This document shows, piece by piece, positions 52,308 to 60,298 of a stretch of 64,000 bases of DNA (within the stretch, counting starts at the first letter, position 1; each line of letters opens with the position of its first letter). A program made the translations under genes and the position numbers. The notes under the pieces were generated by a model, which made no database searches, was not told the origin of the DNA, and saw only the letters and a list, made by a program, of their open reading frames with translations. Source of the stretch: WHSW01 sp963742205 (GTDB lineage Bacteria > Actinomycetota > Thermoleophilia > Solirubrobacterales > 70-9); the NCBI GenBank assembly GCA_963742205.1, contig CAVUKZ010000010.1, forward strand, positions 310,001 through 374,000, in the 5' to 3' direction.

Positions 52308-54065
52308 ATGGAGGCTGCGACCCAGGCCGAGATCTCCGGGCGACCCGAGTACGAGGTCTCGTCCTTCACCAAGTCGCTGTTCCTCGGCGAGATCCACGAG
52401 GAGATGGTCTTCCCCTGGCCGGCCCCGGACCCGGGCGAGCAGGAGCGGATCCGCGGGCTCAACGCCGCGGCCCGTGAGATCGGCGACCGCATGGATCACC
52501 GCAAGGTCGAGGAGAAGCGGTGGATCGGCGACGACGTGATCCGCGACCTCGGCGAGGCCGGGCTCTGTGGGCTCTACGTCGACGAGCGCTACGGCGGGCA
52601 GGGGCTCTCCCAGACCGGCTACGCGCGGGTGTTCGAGACCTTCGCTCAGATCGACGCGACGCTTTCGATCGTCCTCGGCGTCCACCAGTCGATCGGCTTC
52701 AAGGGCATCCACATGTTCGGCTCCGACGAGCAGAAGGAGCGCTTCCTCCCCGACCTCGCCGCGGGCCGCAAGCTCGCCGGCTTCGCGCTCACCGAACCGG
52801 AGGCGGGCTCGGACGCGTACGAGATCAAGTCGCGCGCGGTCGCCCAGCCGGACGGCTCCTACGTGCTCAACGGCGAGAAGCGCTACATCGGCAACGGCTC
52901 GAAGGGCGACGTGTTCACCGCCTTCGCTCGCTGCGAGGTGGACGGCAAGGATCGCCACATCGCGCTGATCCTCGAGCAGGGGATGAAGGGGTTCGAGGTC
53001 GGTGAGCGCTTCGACACCATGGGCCTGCGCGGCAACGACCTGCGGCGCCTGTACTTCAACGACGTCAGGGTGCCGGCCGAGAACGTCCTCGGGGAGCCCG
53101 GCGACGGCTTTCGGATCGCCATGTCCGTCCTCAACAACGGCCGGATCGGGCTCGGCACCGGCTCGGTCGGGGCGACCAAGCGCCTGATCGACCTCGCGAT
53201 CGCCAACGTCAAGGAGCGCCGCCAGTTCGGCCACCCGCTGGCCGACTTCGAGCTCGTCCAGGACAAGATCGCGTGGATGGTCTCGTACCTGTTCGGGCTC
53301 GAGTCGATGTGTTACTTGACCTGTGGGCTCGTGGATCGCGGGGTCGAGGACTACTCGCTCGAGTCGGCGATCTGCAAGGTGGCCGGGACCGAGTTCCTCT
53401 GGTACGCGGCGAACCGGGCGATGCAGCTGCGGGGCGGCGCCGGCTACATGCGCGACGAGCCCTACGAGAAGATCCTCCGCGACATCCGGATCTTCCCGAT
53501 CTTCGAAGGTGCCAACGACGTCATGCGCGCCTTCATCGCCCTCTCGGGGATGAAGCCCGTGGGCGAGAAGCTCTCGGGGCTCGGCGAGATCGGGCTGGGC
53601 GACCCGATCGGCTCGATCGGCGTGCTCGCCGACTACGTCGGCCACCGGATCCGCGATCAGGTGCGCCCCGAGCGGATCTCAAAGGCGCACCCGGAGCTCT
53701 CCGACCACGCCGACGCCGTCGGTGACCAGGTGCAAGAGCTCCACTCGCGGGCCGAGTCGTTGCTGCGCGAGCACAAGCGGGGAATCGTCGACGCGCAGTT
53801 CCAGCAAAAGCGGATCTCGGCCGCGGTCTCCGACATCTACGCGCAGGTGGCGGTGCTCTCGCGGGTCACGTCGATCTTCTCCGACCAGGGCGTCGAGCCA
53901 TCGGGGCAGGAGCACTACATCGCCGACACCTTCTGCGCCCGCGCCGCCGACCGCGTCCGCGCGAACCTCCACCAGATCTCCGAGAACGACGATGAGCGCG
54001 TCGGGGCGATCGCGAAGCTCGCCTACAAGCGCGGCGAGTACGGGTACGCGCTGTTCGAGGACTGA
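52308..54065 (+). CDS. acyl-CoA dehydrogenase, long (VLCAD/ACAD9-like)
   Basis: 585 residues. The core fold is clear: 'EAGLCGLYVDERYGGQGLSQTGYARVFETFAQIDATLSIVLGVHQSIGFKGIHMFGSDEQKERFLPDLAAGRKLAGFALTEPEAGSDAYEIKSRA', then 'NGEKRYIGNGSKGDVFTAFAR', 'GLRGNDLRRLYFNDVRVPAENVLGEPGDGFRIAMSVLNNGRIGLGTGSVGATKRLIDLA', and 'QLRGGAGYMRDEPYEKILRDIRIFPIFEGANDVMRAFIALSGMK'. The final E-G-A-N-D is the active-site Glu region. A C-terminal extension of about 180 residues, as in very-long-chain enzymes that bind membranes, follows. It ends overlapping the lipoprotein ATG. Confidence 0.93.
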   Translation: MEAATQAEISGRPEYEVSSFTKSLFLGEIHEEMVFPWPAPDPGEQERIRGLNAAAREIGDRMDHRKVEEKRWIGDDVIRDLGEAGLCGLYVDERYGGQGLSQTGYARVFETFAQIDATLSIVLGVHQSIGFKGIHMFGSDEQKERFLPDLAAGRKLAGFALTEPEAGSDAYEIKSRAVAQPDGSYVLNGEKRYIGNGSKGDVFTAFARCEVDGKDRHIALILEQGMKGFEVGERFDTMGLRGNDLRRLYFNDVRVPAENVLGEPGDGFRIAMSVLNNGRIGLGTGSVGATKRLIDLAIANVKERRQFGHPLADFELVQDKIAWMVSYLFGLESMCYLTCGLVDRGVEDYSLESAICKVAGTEFLWYAANRAMQLRGGAGYMRDEPYEKILRDIRIFPIFEGANDVMRAFIALSGMKPVGEKLSGLGEIGLGDPIGSIGVLADYVGHRIRDQVRPERISKAHPELSDHADAVGDQVQELHSRAESLLREHKRGIVDAQFQQKRISAAVSDIYAQVAVLSRVTSIFSDQGVEPSGQEHYIADTFCARAADRVRANLHQISENDDERVGAIAKLAYKRGEYGYALFED

Positions 54066-54436
54066 TGCCCCGACGCCCCGGGCTCGCCGTGCCGCCGCTG
54101 CTGCTCGCGTGCGCCGCGTTGGTCGCGGGCTGTGGGAGCGGGTCGGACGACACGTCGGCCGCGGCGTCGACGTCCTCCACCTCCACGACCACGACCTCCA
54201 CCAGCACCACCGAGGTGGCGAGCGCGGATGACGTCTACAACGCCTGCGTCGCAGCGATCCAGGCCTCGCCGGCCGAATCCGTCGGCCGCGCCGGGTGCGA
54301 GCAGGCGCGCACAGCGTTCGCGCAGTGCATGAAGCAGGCCGGAAGCGCGCGGGACGGACCCGCGCGCGACGCGGCGATCGCCGCCTGCCAGCAGACCGCG
54401 GCCGCCACGGCCTCCGCGCTGCGATCGGGCGGTTAG
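54065..54436 (+). CDS. small lipoprotein with Ser/Thr linker
   Basis: 123 residues; its ATG overlaps the ACAD stop (TGATG). Signal peptide 'PPLLLACAALVAGCG' ends in a lipobox Cys, followed by a Thr/Ser linker ('SAAASTSSTSTTTTSTSTTE') and a mature part 'ADDVYNACVAAIQASPAESVGRAGCEQARTAFAQCMKQAGSA...AIAACQQTAAATASALRSGG'. The mature part has four evenly placed Cys, so two disulfides and a small helical bundle are likely. No family is recognised. Envelope location is confident; function is not. Confidence 0.8.
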   Translation: MPRRPGLAVPPLLLACAALVAGCGSGSDDTSAAASTSSTSTTTTSTSTTEVASADDVYNACVAAIQASPAESVGRAGCEQARTAFAQCMKQAGSARDGPARDAAIAACQQTAAATASALRSGG

Positions 54437-54497
54437 GCTGGCGTGACCCCAGCCCGGGAGGGGCGTCGGGGAACCCAAACGCCACCAGGGAGGCGCC

Positions 54498-55277
54498 ATG
54501 ATTGCCAGATTCCGGTCTCGGCTCACGTTCGCCAACGTGTGCTCGTTCTTCGCCCTGCTGATCGCGCTCGGCACCGGCAGTGCCTACGCGGCCAACACGG
54601 TCTTCTCCACCGACATCGTCGACGGGGAGGTGAAGACCGCCGACATCGCCAACAACGCCGTGCGCTCGACCAAGATCGGCACCGGACAGGTGCTCAACCA
54701 GGACCTCGGCGCCGACGCAGTCGACGGAACGAAGATCTTCGACGCCTCGGTCAGCGCCGCAGACCTCGGGTTCGAGTCCGTCAACTCCGGCGAGATCGCG
54801 ACCGACGCCGTCAACGGGTCGGAGGTCGCCGCGAACGCGATCGACTCCGACGAGATCCTCGACAACTCGCTCACGCTCTTCGACCTGGGCCAGAACTCGG
54901 TCAACGGCCCCGAGATCACCAATGGCGCGGTCTCGAGCACGGAGCTCGGCGACAACTCAGTCGAGCCCGCCAAGATCCCGAACGGCTCGATCAGGGCCAT
55001 CGAGTTCGACGGCGGGAGGTCGAACGGTGCGATCACCCTGAACTCGGGCTTCGTCGCCAACGGCCGCTGCCGCGACGTCGGCATCTCAGTGCCCGGCGCC
55101 GATCCCGGCGACGCGGTGCTCTTCTCGGTCAACACCGACCTCCCCGATGGGATCCTGCTCTCCGGCGTCCGGGTCATCGATGACGACGTCATCCAAGGGA
55201 AGGCCTGCAACCTGACCGGGGGGGTCTTCCCGCAGCTCAACAACATCCAGGTCGCGATCGTCACGTTCACGCTCTAG
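54498..55277 (+). CDS. exported protein with tandem 'N-S-V/A-x-S-x-D/E-I' repeats
   Basis: 259 residues. The N-terminus 'RLTFANVCSFFALLIALGTGSAYAA' is a signal sequence, with a cleavage site after 'AYA'. About residues 33-170 are near-perfect short repeats of 10-15 residues ('STDIVDGEVKTADIANNAVRSTKIGTGQVLNQDLGADAVDGTKIFDASVSAADLGFESVNSGEI...'), expected to form a beta-solenoid or fibre. A C-terminal globular domain (170-259) starts 'NGRCRDVGISVPGADPGDAVLFSVNTDLPDGILLSGVRV', with two Cys. A -10 TAGGCT (in GGTTAGGCTGG) near 54436 and a ribosome site (GGGAGGCG) precede it. A paralogue follows immediately. Function is unknown; surface fibre or adhesin-like is inference. Confidence 0.8.
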   Translation: MIARFRSRLTFANVCSFFALLIALGTGSAYAANTVFSTDIVDGEVKTADIANNAVRSTKIGTGQVLNQDLGADAVDGTKIFDASVSAADLGFESVNSGEIATDAVNGSEVAANAIDSDEILDNSLTLFDLGQNSVNGPEITNGAVSSTELGDNSVEPAKIPNGSIRAIEFDGGRSNGAITLNSGFVANGRCRDVGISVPGADPGDAVLFSVNTDLPDGILLSGVRVIDDDVIQGKACNLTGGVFPQLNNIQVAIVTFTL

Positions 55278-55504
55278 CGCGCGACAACACCTGAAGCTAG
55301 GTTGGACGCTCCGGCCCGTCGGGGGCCGGGTCGTCCAACCCTAGGAGGGGAAAATGCTCGCCACGCTCCGTGCTCGGCTCACGTTCGCCAACGTGTGCTC
55401 GTTCTTCGCCCTGCTGATCGCGCTCGGCACCGGCAGTGCCTACGCGGCCAACACGGTCTTCTCCACCGACATCGTCGACGGGGAGGTGAAGACCGCCGAC
55501 ATCG
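54517..55504 (+). repeat. 132-bp identical direct repeat in the two repeat-protein genes
   Basis: 54517-54648 and 55373-55504 are identical over 132 bp, 856 bp apart and at the same distance from each start codon. The segment covers the signal peptide and the first repeats. Outside it the genes differ, so recent duplication or gene conversion is likely. Confidence 0.8.
55300..55340 (+). promoter_or_regulatory. 41-nt leader hairpin before the second repeat-protein gene
   Basis: GGTTGGACG / CGTCCAACC (9 bp), a 2x2 internal loop and CCGGCCC / GGGCCGG (7 bp) with a 5-nt loop form one hairpin. It follows the stop of the first repeat gene by 22 nt, overlaps a possible -10 (TAGGTT 55298-55303) and ends before the ribosome site (AGGAGGGG) and ATG 55354. 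It could be a terminator, or an RNA leader. Confidence 0.5.
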
Positions 55505-56167
55505 ACAACAACGCGGTGCGCTCGGCCAAGATCGGCACGGGCCAGGTGCTCAACCAGGACCTGGGCGCCGACGCGGTCGACGGCTCGAAGATCCTCGACG
55601 CGTCGATCGCCCACGCCGACCTCGCCAACGACTCGGTCAACTCGGCCAACGTCGCTCAACGAGTCGCTCACCGCCAGCGACCTCGCGACCAACTCGGTCA
55701 ACGCGACCGAGGTCGCGGACAACGCGATCGACAGCGGCGAGATCGACGACGACTCGCTGTTCGCCTCCGACCTCGCCAGAGCCTCGGTCGGCGCCAGCGA
55801 GCTCCAGGACGCGGACGGTCGGCAACGCCGACCTCGCCAGCAACGCGCGTCACCGAGCGCCAAGGTGGCGGGCAACACGCTGACCACGGCCGACATCGCC
55901 GGCGCCGACGTCAACGGCGGCGGCGTCAGCGTGCCGACCGGCTACGTGCCCAACGGCCGCTGCAGGCAGCTCGACGCGAACGTCGGCGGCGCGAAGGCGG
56001 GCGAGGCGGTGGTCTTCTCGATCAAGGCCCCGCTGCAGGACGGGGTCATGATCTACGGCCAGCGCGTGCCCTCGGACGGCCACGTGACCTTCAGCGTCTG
56101 CAACTTCAGCGGCGCGACGCAGGCACAGATCAACGATATCCCGGTGAGGGTGATCACCTTCGGCTAA
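55354..56167 (+). pseudogene. paralogous exported repeat protein, broken by four frame shifts
   Basis: The N-terminus is nearly identical to the gene at 54498 (signal 'LTFANVCSFFALLIALGTGSAYA'; 'STDIVDGEVKTADI'). After 'NSANV' the frame needs +1 corrections at about 55655 (GTC-G-CTC), 55819 (GAC-G-GTC), 55844 (GCG-C-GTC) and 55853 (ACC-G-AGC). It then reads 'LNESLTASDLATNSVNATEVADNAIDSGE...VGNADLASN' and '...KVAGNTLTTADIAGADVNGGG', and ends with a globular domain 'NGRCRQLDANVGGAKAGEAVVFSIKAPLQDG' to TAA 56167. The corrected protein is about 269 residues. The amino-acid sequence is perfectly sensible after correction, so the changes are recent or technical. Confidence 0.75.
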
Positions 56168-56455
56168 GGCAAGCAACCCTCGACGGCCGCCTGGTCGTCG
56201 GGGGTCTCGTCCGCGGCCGCGTCAAAGCCCCAGACGACGTTGCCGGTGAGCTCCGTCGGCGAAACGCCGATCAGGGCCGACGCGTCGGCCTCGTTGGCCT
56301 TCGCGTCGGCCTCGTTGGCGAAGACCGCGGGCCGTGCTGGCCGAGCTGCTGATCGGCGCCTGCGGCGGCGACGACGATTCGAGCTCGACCGGCCTCGAGC
56401 CCCACGCCGGGGGCCGCGCACAACGCCGCCCCCTTGCGGCCCGGATGTGACCCGC
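56168..56455. other. degenerate intergenic region with possible lipoprotein remnant
   Basis: On the plus strand, 56331-56447 reads 'AVLAELLIGACGGDDDSSSTGLEPH' with a lipobox-like L-L-I-G-A-C but without a start codon or a full body. On the minus strand an 85-codon frame ending at 56164 gives 'ANEADAKANEADASALIGVSPTELTGNVVWGFDAAADETPDDQAAVEGCLP', which looks protein-like at its end but begins in Arg-rich sequence. Neither is convincing; probably gene debris. Confidence 0.4.
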
Positions 56456-57616
56456 TCAATTCAGGCGCTCGACGATCATCGCCTCGCCCTGGCCGCCGGC
56501 GACGCACATCGTCTCGAGGCCGACCGTGTGATCGTCGGTCTCCATCACGTTCAGCAGCGTGGTCATGATCCGCGCGCCGGTCATCCCGAACGGGTGGCCG
56601 AGGGCGATCGCGCCGCCGTGCGTGTTCAGCTTCTCGAGTGGGATGTCGCACTGGTCCATGATCGGAATCACCTGGGCCGCGAAGGCCTCGTTGAGCTCGA
56701 CCACGTCCACGTCCGACATCGACATCCCGGTGCGATCGAGCACCTTCTTGATCGCGCCAATCGGGGCGACGCCCATGTACTCGGGCTCGTTGCCGAACGT
56801 CGCGGCGCTGACGATCCGAGCCTTCGGCTCGAGGCCGAGCTCCGCCGCGCGCTCGTCGGACATCACGATGACCGCGGCGGCGCCGTCGTTGAGCGGGCAG
56901 GAGTTGCCGGCGGTCACGCCGCCGCCGCCGAAGGCCTCGTCGAGCTGGGAGAGCTTCTCGAGGGTCGAGGACGCGCGCGGGCCGTCGTCCTTGGCGACCT
57001 CGTTGCCCTCCGCGTCGGCGACCGGGATGATCTCGCGGTCGAAGAAGCCGTCCTCCTGCGAGGCGACGGCGAGCTCCTGCGAGCGCTGCGCATACTTGTC
57101 CATGTCGGCGCGGCTGACCTCGTACTTCTTCGCCACGTTGACCGCGGTCAGGCCCATGTCGATGTAGGCGTTGGGGTTGCCGTCGTTGCCCTGGAGCTTC
57201 GGGTTCTGGTCGGCGGCGCCCGCGGGCTCGGTGCGCTCGTTGTAGCGGCTCACCCACTCGACGCCGGCCGCGACGTAGGTATCGCCCTCGCCCGCCTTGA
57301 CCGCGTTCGCGGCGTGGCGGATCGCATCGAGGCTCGAGGCGCAGTAGCGGGAGAAGGTGACCCCGGTGACCGTCTCGGGCAGCTGCTCGGAGAGCAGCGA
57401 GACGATCCGGGCGATGTTGAAGGCCTGCAGGCCCTGGGGCATGCCGCAGCCGCAGAACAGGTCCTCGACCGAGTCGGGGGCGACGTCGGGGTTGCGCTCG
57501 AGCAGCCGGTCGACCACGTAGGCGGCGGTCTCGTCCGGGCGCAGCTGGGCCAGCGACCCCTTGAAAGCGCGCCCAATCGGGCTGCGGGCGGCGTCGACGA
57601 TCACGGCTTCGGGCAT
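56456..57616 (-). CDS. acetyl-CoA acetyltransferase / 3-ketoacyl-CoA thiolase
   Basis: 386 residues. 'EAVIVDAARSPIGRAFKGSLAQLRPDE' start; nucleophile Cys91 in 'GVTFSRYCASSLDAIRHAANAVKAG'; 'MGLTAVNVAKKYEVSRADMDKYAQRSQE'; 'GVTAGNSCPLNDGAAAVIVMSDE'; catalytic His in 'NTHGGAIALGHPFGMTGARIM'; and second Cys in 'LETMCVAGGQGEAMIVERL'. All thiolase I/II active-site motifs are present. It would cleave 3-ketoacyl-CoA in beta-oxidation or condense acetyl-CoA. It is divergent from the GNAT gene. Confidence 0.95.
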   Translation of the reverse strand: MPEAVIVDAARSPIGRAFKGSLAQLRPDETAAYVVDRLLERNPDVAPDSVEDLFCGCGMPQGLQAFNIARIVSLLSEQLPETVTGVTFSRYCASSLDAIRHAANAVKAGEGDTYVAAGVEWVSRYNERTEPAGAADQNPKLQGNDGNPNAYIDMGLTAVNVAKKYEVSRADMDKYAQRSQELAVASQEDGFFDREIIPVADAEGNEVAKDDGPRASSTLEKLSQLDEAFGGGGVTAGNSCPLNDGAAAVIVMSDERAAELGLEPKARIVSAATFGNEPEYMGVAPIGAIKKVLDRTGMSMSDVDVVELNEAFAAQVIPIMDQCDIPLEKLNTHGGAIALGHPFGMTGARIMTTLLNVMETDDHTVGLETMCVAGGQGEAMIVERLN

Positions 57617-57735
57617 TGAGTGGCGCTCCTTGGTGTGTGCGGGGTGGATCCGGTACGGCGGTACCGACGGTCGCGCATCCTAGAGGCTCGCGACCGCAGG
57701 CCGTAGCGCCTCGGCAACCGATCCGCGGCGATTCC

Positions 57736-57786
57736 CGCCGACTCGTCGCCAGAGGACGCATACGGTGCAAAAACGACGAGTCGGCG
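57736..57786. repeat. 27-nt-loop palindromic repeat, copy 2
   Basis: CGCCGACTCGTC (57736-57747) and GACGAGTCGGCG (57775-57786) form a perfect 12-bp stem (13 bp counting the next G/C pair) around a 27-nt loop. Read on the minus strand, the loop holds TTTTGCACCGTATGCGTCC, identical to copy 1. It lies in the divergent region between the thiolase and GNAT genes, so here a terminator role is less obvious. Confidence 0.75.
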
Positions 57787-57863
57787 AAATGGTGGCCATG
57801 GGCGCACGCGGCGAGGGTGCGGCGCCGCGGCCGGTCGGGAGTTCGCAAGACTGCGCTTCGCCC

Positions 57864-58322
57864 ATGGCCTGGATCGACCCTGACTTCGAGTACCCGGCGC
57901 GGCTGGAGCTCGCCAGCGGGCACCACCTGCGGCCGATCCGGGAGGCCGACGTAGACCTCGACTACCCGGCGGTGATGGGTTCCCGCGACCGCCTCTGGGC
58001 GAAGTACGGCGAGAGCTGGGGCTGGCCGACGGCGACGATGAGCTTCGAGGCCGACCGCGAGGACCTCGCCCGCCACGCGGCCGAGGCCGAGGCTCGCGAG
58101 AGCTTCCTCTACGCGGCCTTCGACCCCGACGAGACGGAGCTCCTCGGATGCGTCTACGTCGACCCGCCGGAGGCCTCGGCGCCCGCCGGCTCCGACGCGA
58201 CGGTCTCGTGGTGGGTGATCGACGCGGCGGTCGGGACGCCGCTGGAGCGGGCCCTCGACGACGGGGTACCACGCTGGCTCACCGACGCCTGGGGCTTCGA
58301 GGCCGTCCACTACCACCCCTGA
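57864..58322 (+). CDS. GNAT-family N-acetyltransferase-like protein
   Basis: 152 residues from ATG 57864. 'FEYPARLELASGHHLRPIREADVDLDYPAVMGSRDRLWAKYGESWGWPTATMSFEADREDLARHAAEAEARESFLYAAFDPDETELLGCVYVDPPEAS' and 'ATVSWWVIDAAVGTPLERALDDGVPRWLTDAWGFEAVHYHP' match a short GNAT-like family. The usual acetyl-CoA pyrophosphate loop (Q/R-x-x-G-x-G/A) is not obvious, so it may bind acyl-CoA weakly or have lost activity. The 200 nt upstream hold a repeat element rather than a clear promoter. Confidence 0.75.
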   Translation: MAWIDPDFEYPARLELASGHHLRPIREADVDLDYPAVMGSRDRLWAKYGESWGWPTATMSFEADREDLARHAAEAEARESFLYAAFDPDETELLGCVYVDPPEASAPAGSDATVSWWVIDAAVGTPLERALDDGVPRWLTDAWGFEAVHYHP

Positions 58323-58343
58323 CCGGCTGGTATTGATTCGGAC

Positions 58344-58703
58344 ATGAACGACGAGCAGGTCACCACGGGCGAGGTCTCGCCGGCCGAGGCCGCGGAGCTG
58401 ATCGACGCCGGCGCGGAGCTCATCGACGTGCGGCGCCCGTACGAGTTCGAGGGCGGCCGGATCGCCGGGGCCCGCAACATCGAGATGAACGAGCTCGCGC
58501 GGCAGGCGGAGGAGCTCCCCCGCGACCGCCCGGTGCTCCTTTACTGCCGCGGCGGCAACCGCTCCGGGATGGCCGCCGAAGCCCTGCGCCAAGCCGGCTT
58601 CGACGCCCACCACATCGCCGGCGGACTCGAGGCCTGGCAGGCCGACGGCCGCCCGCTCGAGCCCGAGGGTGGCGAGGTGCGACCCCCGCTGCCGGCCTCC
58701 TGA
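58344..58703 (+). CDS. rhodanese-domain protein
   Basis: 119 residues. 'VSPAEAAELIDAGAELIDVRRPYEFEGGRIAGARNIEMNELARQAEELPRDRPVLLYCRGGNRSGMAAEALRQAGFDAHHIAGGLEAWQADGRPLEP' is a complete single rhodanese domain, with active Cys near residue 67 in 'CRGGNRSG'. It may transfer sulfur or act in persulfide handling or arsenate-type chemistry. A TATTGA hexamer (58331-58336) lies 7 nt before the ATG. The stop codon abuts the next gene's ATG. Confidence 0.93.
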   Translation: MNDEQVTTGEVSPAEAAELIDAGAELIDVRRPYEFEGGRIAGARNIEMNELARQAEELPRDRPVLLYCRGGNRSGMAAEALRQAGFDAHHIAGGLEAWQADGRPLEPEGGEVRPPLPAS

Positions 58704-59272
58704 TGGCGACCGGCGACCAGAAGCCGCCGGCCGGCTCGCAACCCGCCACCCCCGCGACCGGCTCGGGGCCGGGACGGGCGCGAAGCCGACGACGGGCGCA
58801 CAGCCCACCACCGGCTCGGGGCAGGCGGCCCCGCAGACGGTCGAGCAGCAGATCGAGGGCCTGCGCGCGTGGATCGCCCAGCTCGACCGCAGGCTCGGGA
58901 TCCGCAGCCTCGCGGGCGCGCTTGGCGCTGGTCCTGGCGCTGGCGGCCGGGATCGTGGGCGTCGTGCTCGCCGTGCAGACCAAGGACGAGAGCGCGACCA
59001 AGAACGACCTCAGCGCGGTCAGCGCGCAGGTGAAGTCCGTCGGACGCGAGGCCTCGCAGGCCGCCGAGGACGACGTCGCCTCGCTGAGCGCCCGGCTCGA
59101 CGCCCTCGAGTCGCGCGTGAGCTCGATCGCCTCCAGCCAGCGGACCGCCGACAGCGAGATCCAGGTCAGTCAGGACGACATCGACGAGCTGCGCGGCGAC
59201 ATCAACGACCTCCAGACGGCGATCAACAACGTCGAGTCCTCCCCATCCGGCGGCGGCAACGGTGGCAACTAG
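58703..59272 (+). pseudogene. membrane-anchored coiled-coil protein, two compensating frame shifts
   Basis: Corrected product about 189 residues. Pro/Thr/Gly-rich start ('GDQKPPAGSQPATPATGSG...TGAKPTTGAQPTTGSGQAAPQTVEQQIEGLRAWIAQLDRRLG'), one membrane segment ('LALVLALAAGIVGVVLAV'), then an extended coiled coil ('DLSAVSAQVKSVGREASQAAEDDVASLSARLDALESRVSSIASSQRTADSEIQVSQDDIDELRGDINDLQTAINNVE') and a Gly/Asn tail. The middle part sits in another frame: one base seems missing near 58766 (a G run) and one extra near 58918. Net length is unchanged. It precedes the convergent channel gene; no role is known. Confidence 0.68.
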
Positions 59273-59281
59273 CCCGGCTCG

Positions 59282-60175
59282 CTAGCCGCGCATGCGCCCG
59301 CCCTTGGTGGGTTTGCGCACGGAGCGCGCCGGCCCCGGCAGGTCGCCGCCCCCCTCGGCGAGCTGCAGCTCGAGCTTGTCGATCGCCTCGCGGATCTCGC
59401 GCATCCGCTCGGCCACCGTCACCCCCTGCTCGTCGGCGATCTCCTCGTCGAGCTCGGCGCGGTCGGCCGCCTTCTCGGCCTCGTGCACATCTTCCATCGA
59501 GTTGATGATGATCGCGATCAGCACGTTGATGACCAAAAACGACGCGATCAATACATAGGAGACGAAGAAGATCCACGACGCGGGGTGGATCGCCTGCCCC
59601 GCCTCGAGGAAGTCCGGCCAGTTCTCGAGCGTGAGGATCTGGAACAGGCTCAGGATCGCCTGGCCGATGTTTCCCCATTGCTCCGGATCCTCGTCTCCGA
59701 ACAGGATCCAGCCCACCATCCCGTAGACGTACATGAGCAGCAGCGTGAGCAGGCCGAGGCTCGCGATCGGCGGCAGCGACCGTGCCATCGCCCGGACGAG
59801 GATCCGCAGGTCGGGCATCACGCTGACCAGGCGGACCACGCGCAGCAGGCGCACGAGGCGCAGCAGGGTGACGTTGTCGCGGACGCCGGGCAGGAAGGCG
59901 GCGCCGATGACGACGAAGTCGAACACGTTCCAGCCGCTCTTGAAGAAGTCCTGCGGCCGGCGCCCATAGGCCGCGATCCGGATCGCGAGCTCGACCACGA
60001 AGATCCCGAGGAAGACCTCGTCGGCGACCGTGATCGAGTCGTCGACCGTGCGGCCCCAGTCGTAGGTGCCGAGTCCGAGCGTGATCGCGTTGGCGACGAT
60101 CACGCCGAAGATGAAGTTCTGGAATCGCGACGAGTTGGCGATCCGCGAGCACACCCGAGCCATCGAGGGCGCCAT
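59282..60175 (-). CDS. voltage-gated ion channel, BacNav-like (single-domain ion transport protein)
   Basis: 297 residues from ATG 60175. Segments S1-S4: 'FQNFIFGVIVANAITLGL', 'ITVADEVFLGIFVVELAIRIAAYG', 'GWNVFDFVVIGAAFLPG' and the charged S4 'VTLLRLVRLLRVVRLVSVMPDLRILVRAMARS' with Arg every third residue. The pore helix and filter are 'FQILTLENWPDFLEAG' (T-L-E-x-W, as in NavBac), followed by S6 'SYVLIASFLVINVLIAIIINSM'. A C-terminal coiled coil ('DRAELDEEIADEQGVTVAERMREIREAIDKLELQLAE') assembles tetramers. Sodium selectivity is inferred from the Glu in the filter. The promoter region holds palindromes shared with the divergent DUF5679 gene. Confidence 0.9.
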   Translation of the reverse strand: MAPSMARVCSRIANSSRFQNFIFGVIVANAITLGLGTYDWGRTVDDSITVADEVFLGIFVVELAIRIAAYGRRPQDFFKSGWNVFDFVVIGAAFLPGVRDNVTLLRLVRLLRVVRLVSVMPDLRILVRAMARSLPPIASLGLLTLLLMYVYGMVGWILFGDEDPEQWGNIGQAILSLFQILTLENWPDFLEAGQAIHPASWIFFVSYVLIASFLVINVLIAIIINSMEDVHEAEKAADRAELDEEIADEQGVTVAERMREIREAIDKLELQLAEGGGDLPGPARSVRKPTKGGRMRG

Positions 60176-60188
60176 GTTTCCACGTCGC

Positions 60189-60220
60189 GGCCGGTCAGAC
60201 CGGCCCGGCAACTAAGTTGC
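60189..60220. promoter_or_regulatory. two palindromes in the channel/DUF5679 divergent promoter
   Basis: GGCCGGTC-A-GACCGGCC (60189-60205) is a perfect inverted repeat with 8-bp arms and a one-base centre. GCAAC-TAA-GTTGC (60208-60220) follows 2 nt later. Both lie just upstream of the channel start. They could be an operator pair or leader structure; no cognate regulator is adjacent. Confidence 0.45.
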
Positions 60221-60298
60221 AAACCGCACGATGTCTGGCCTCCATCGTCCGGCGACTGGTCTACGGTCGCGCCAATCGCCCCGAAAGGAGAGGCTCTA

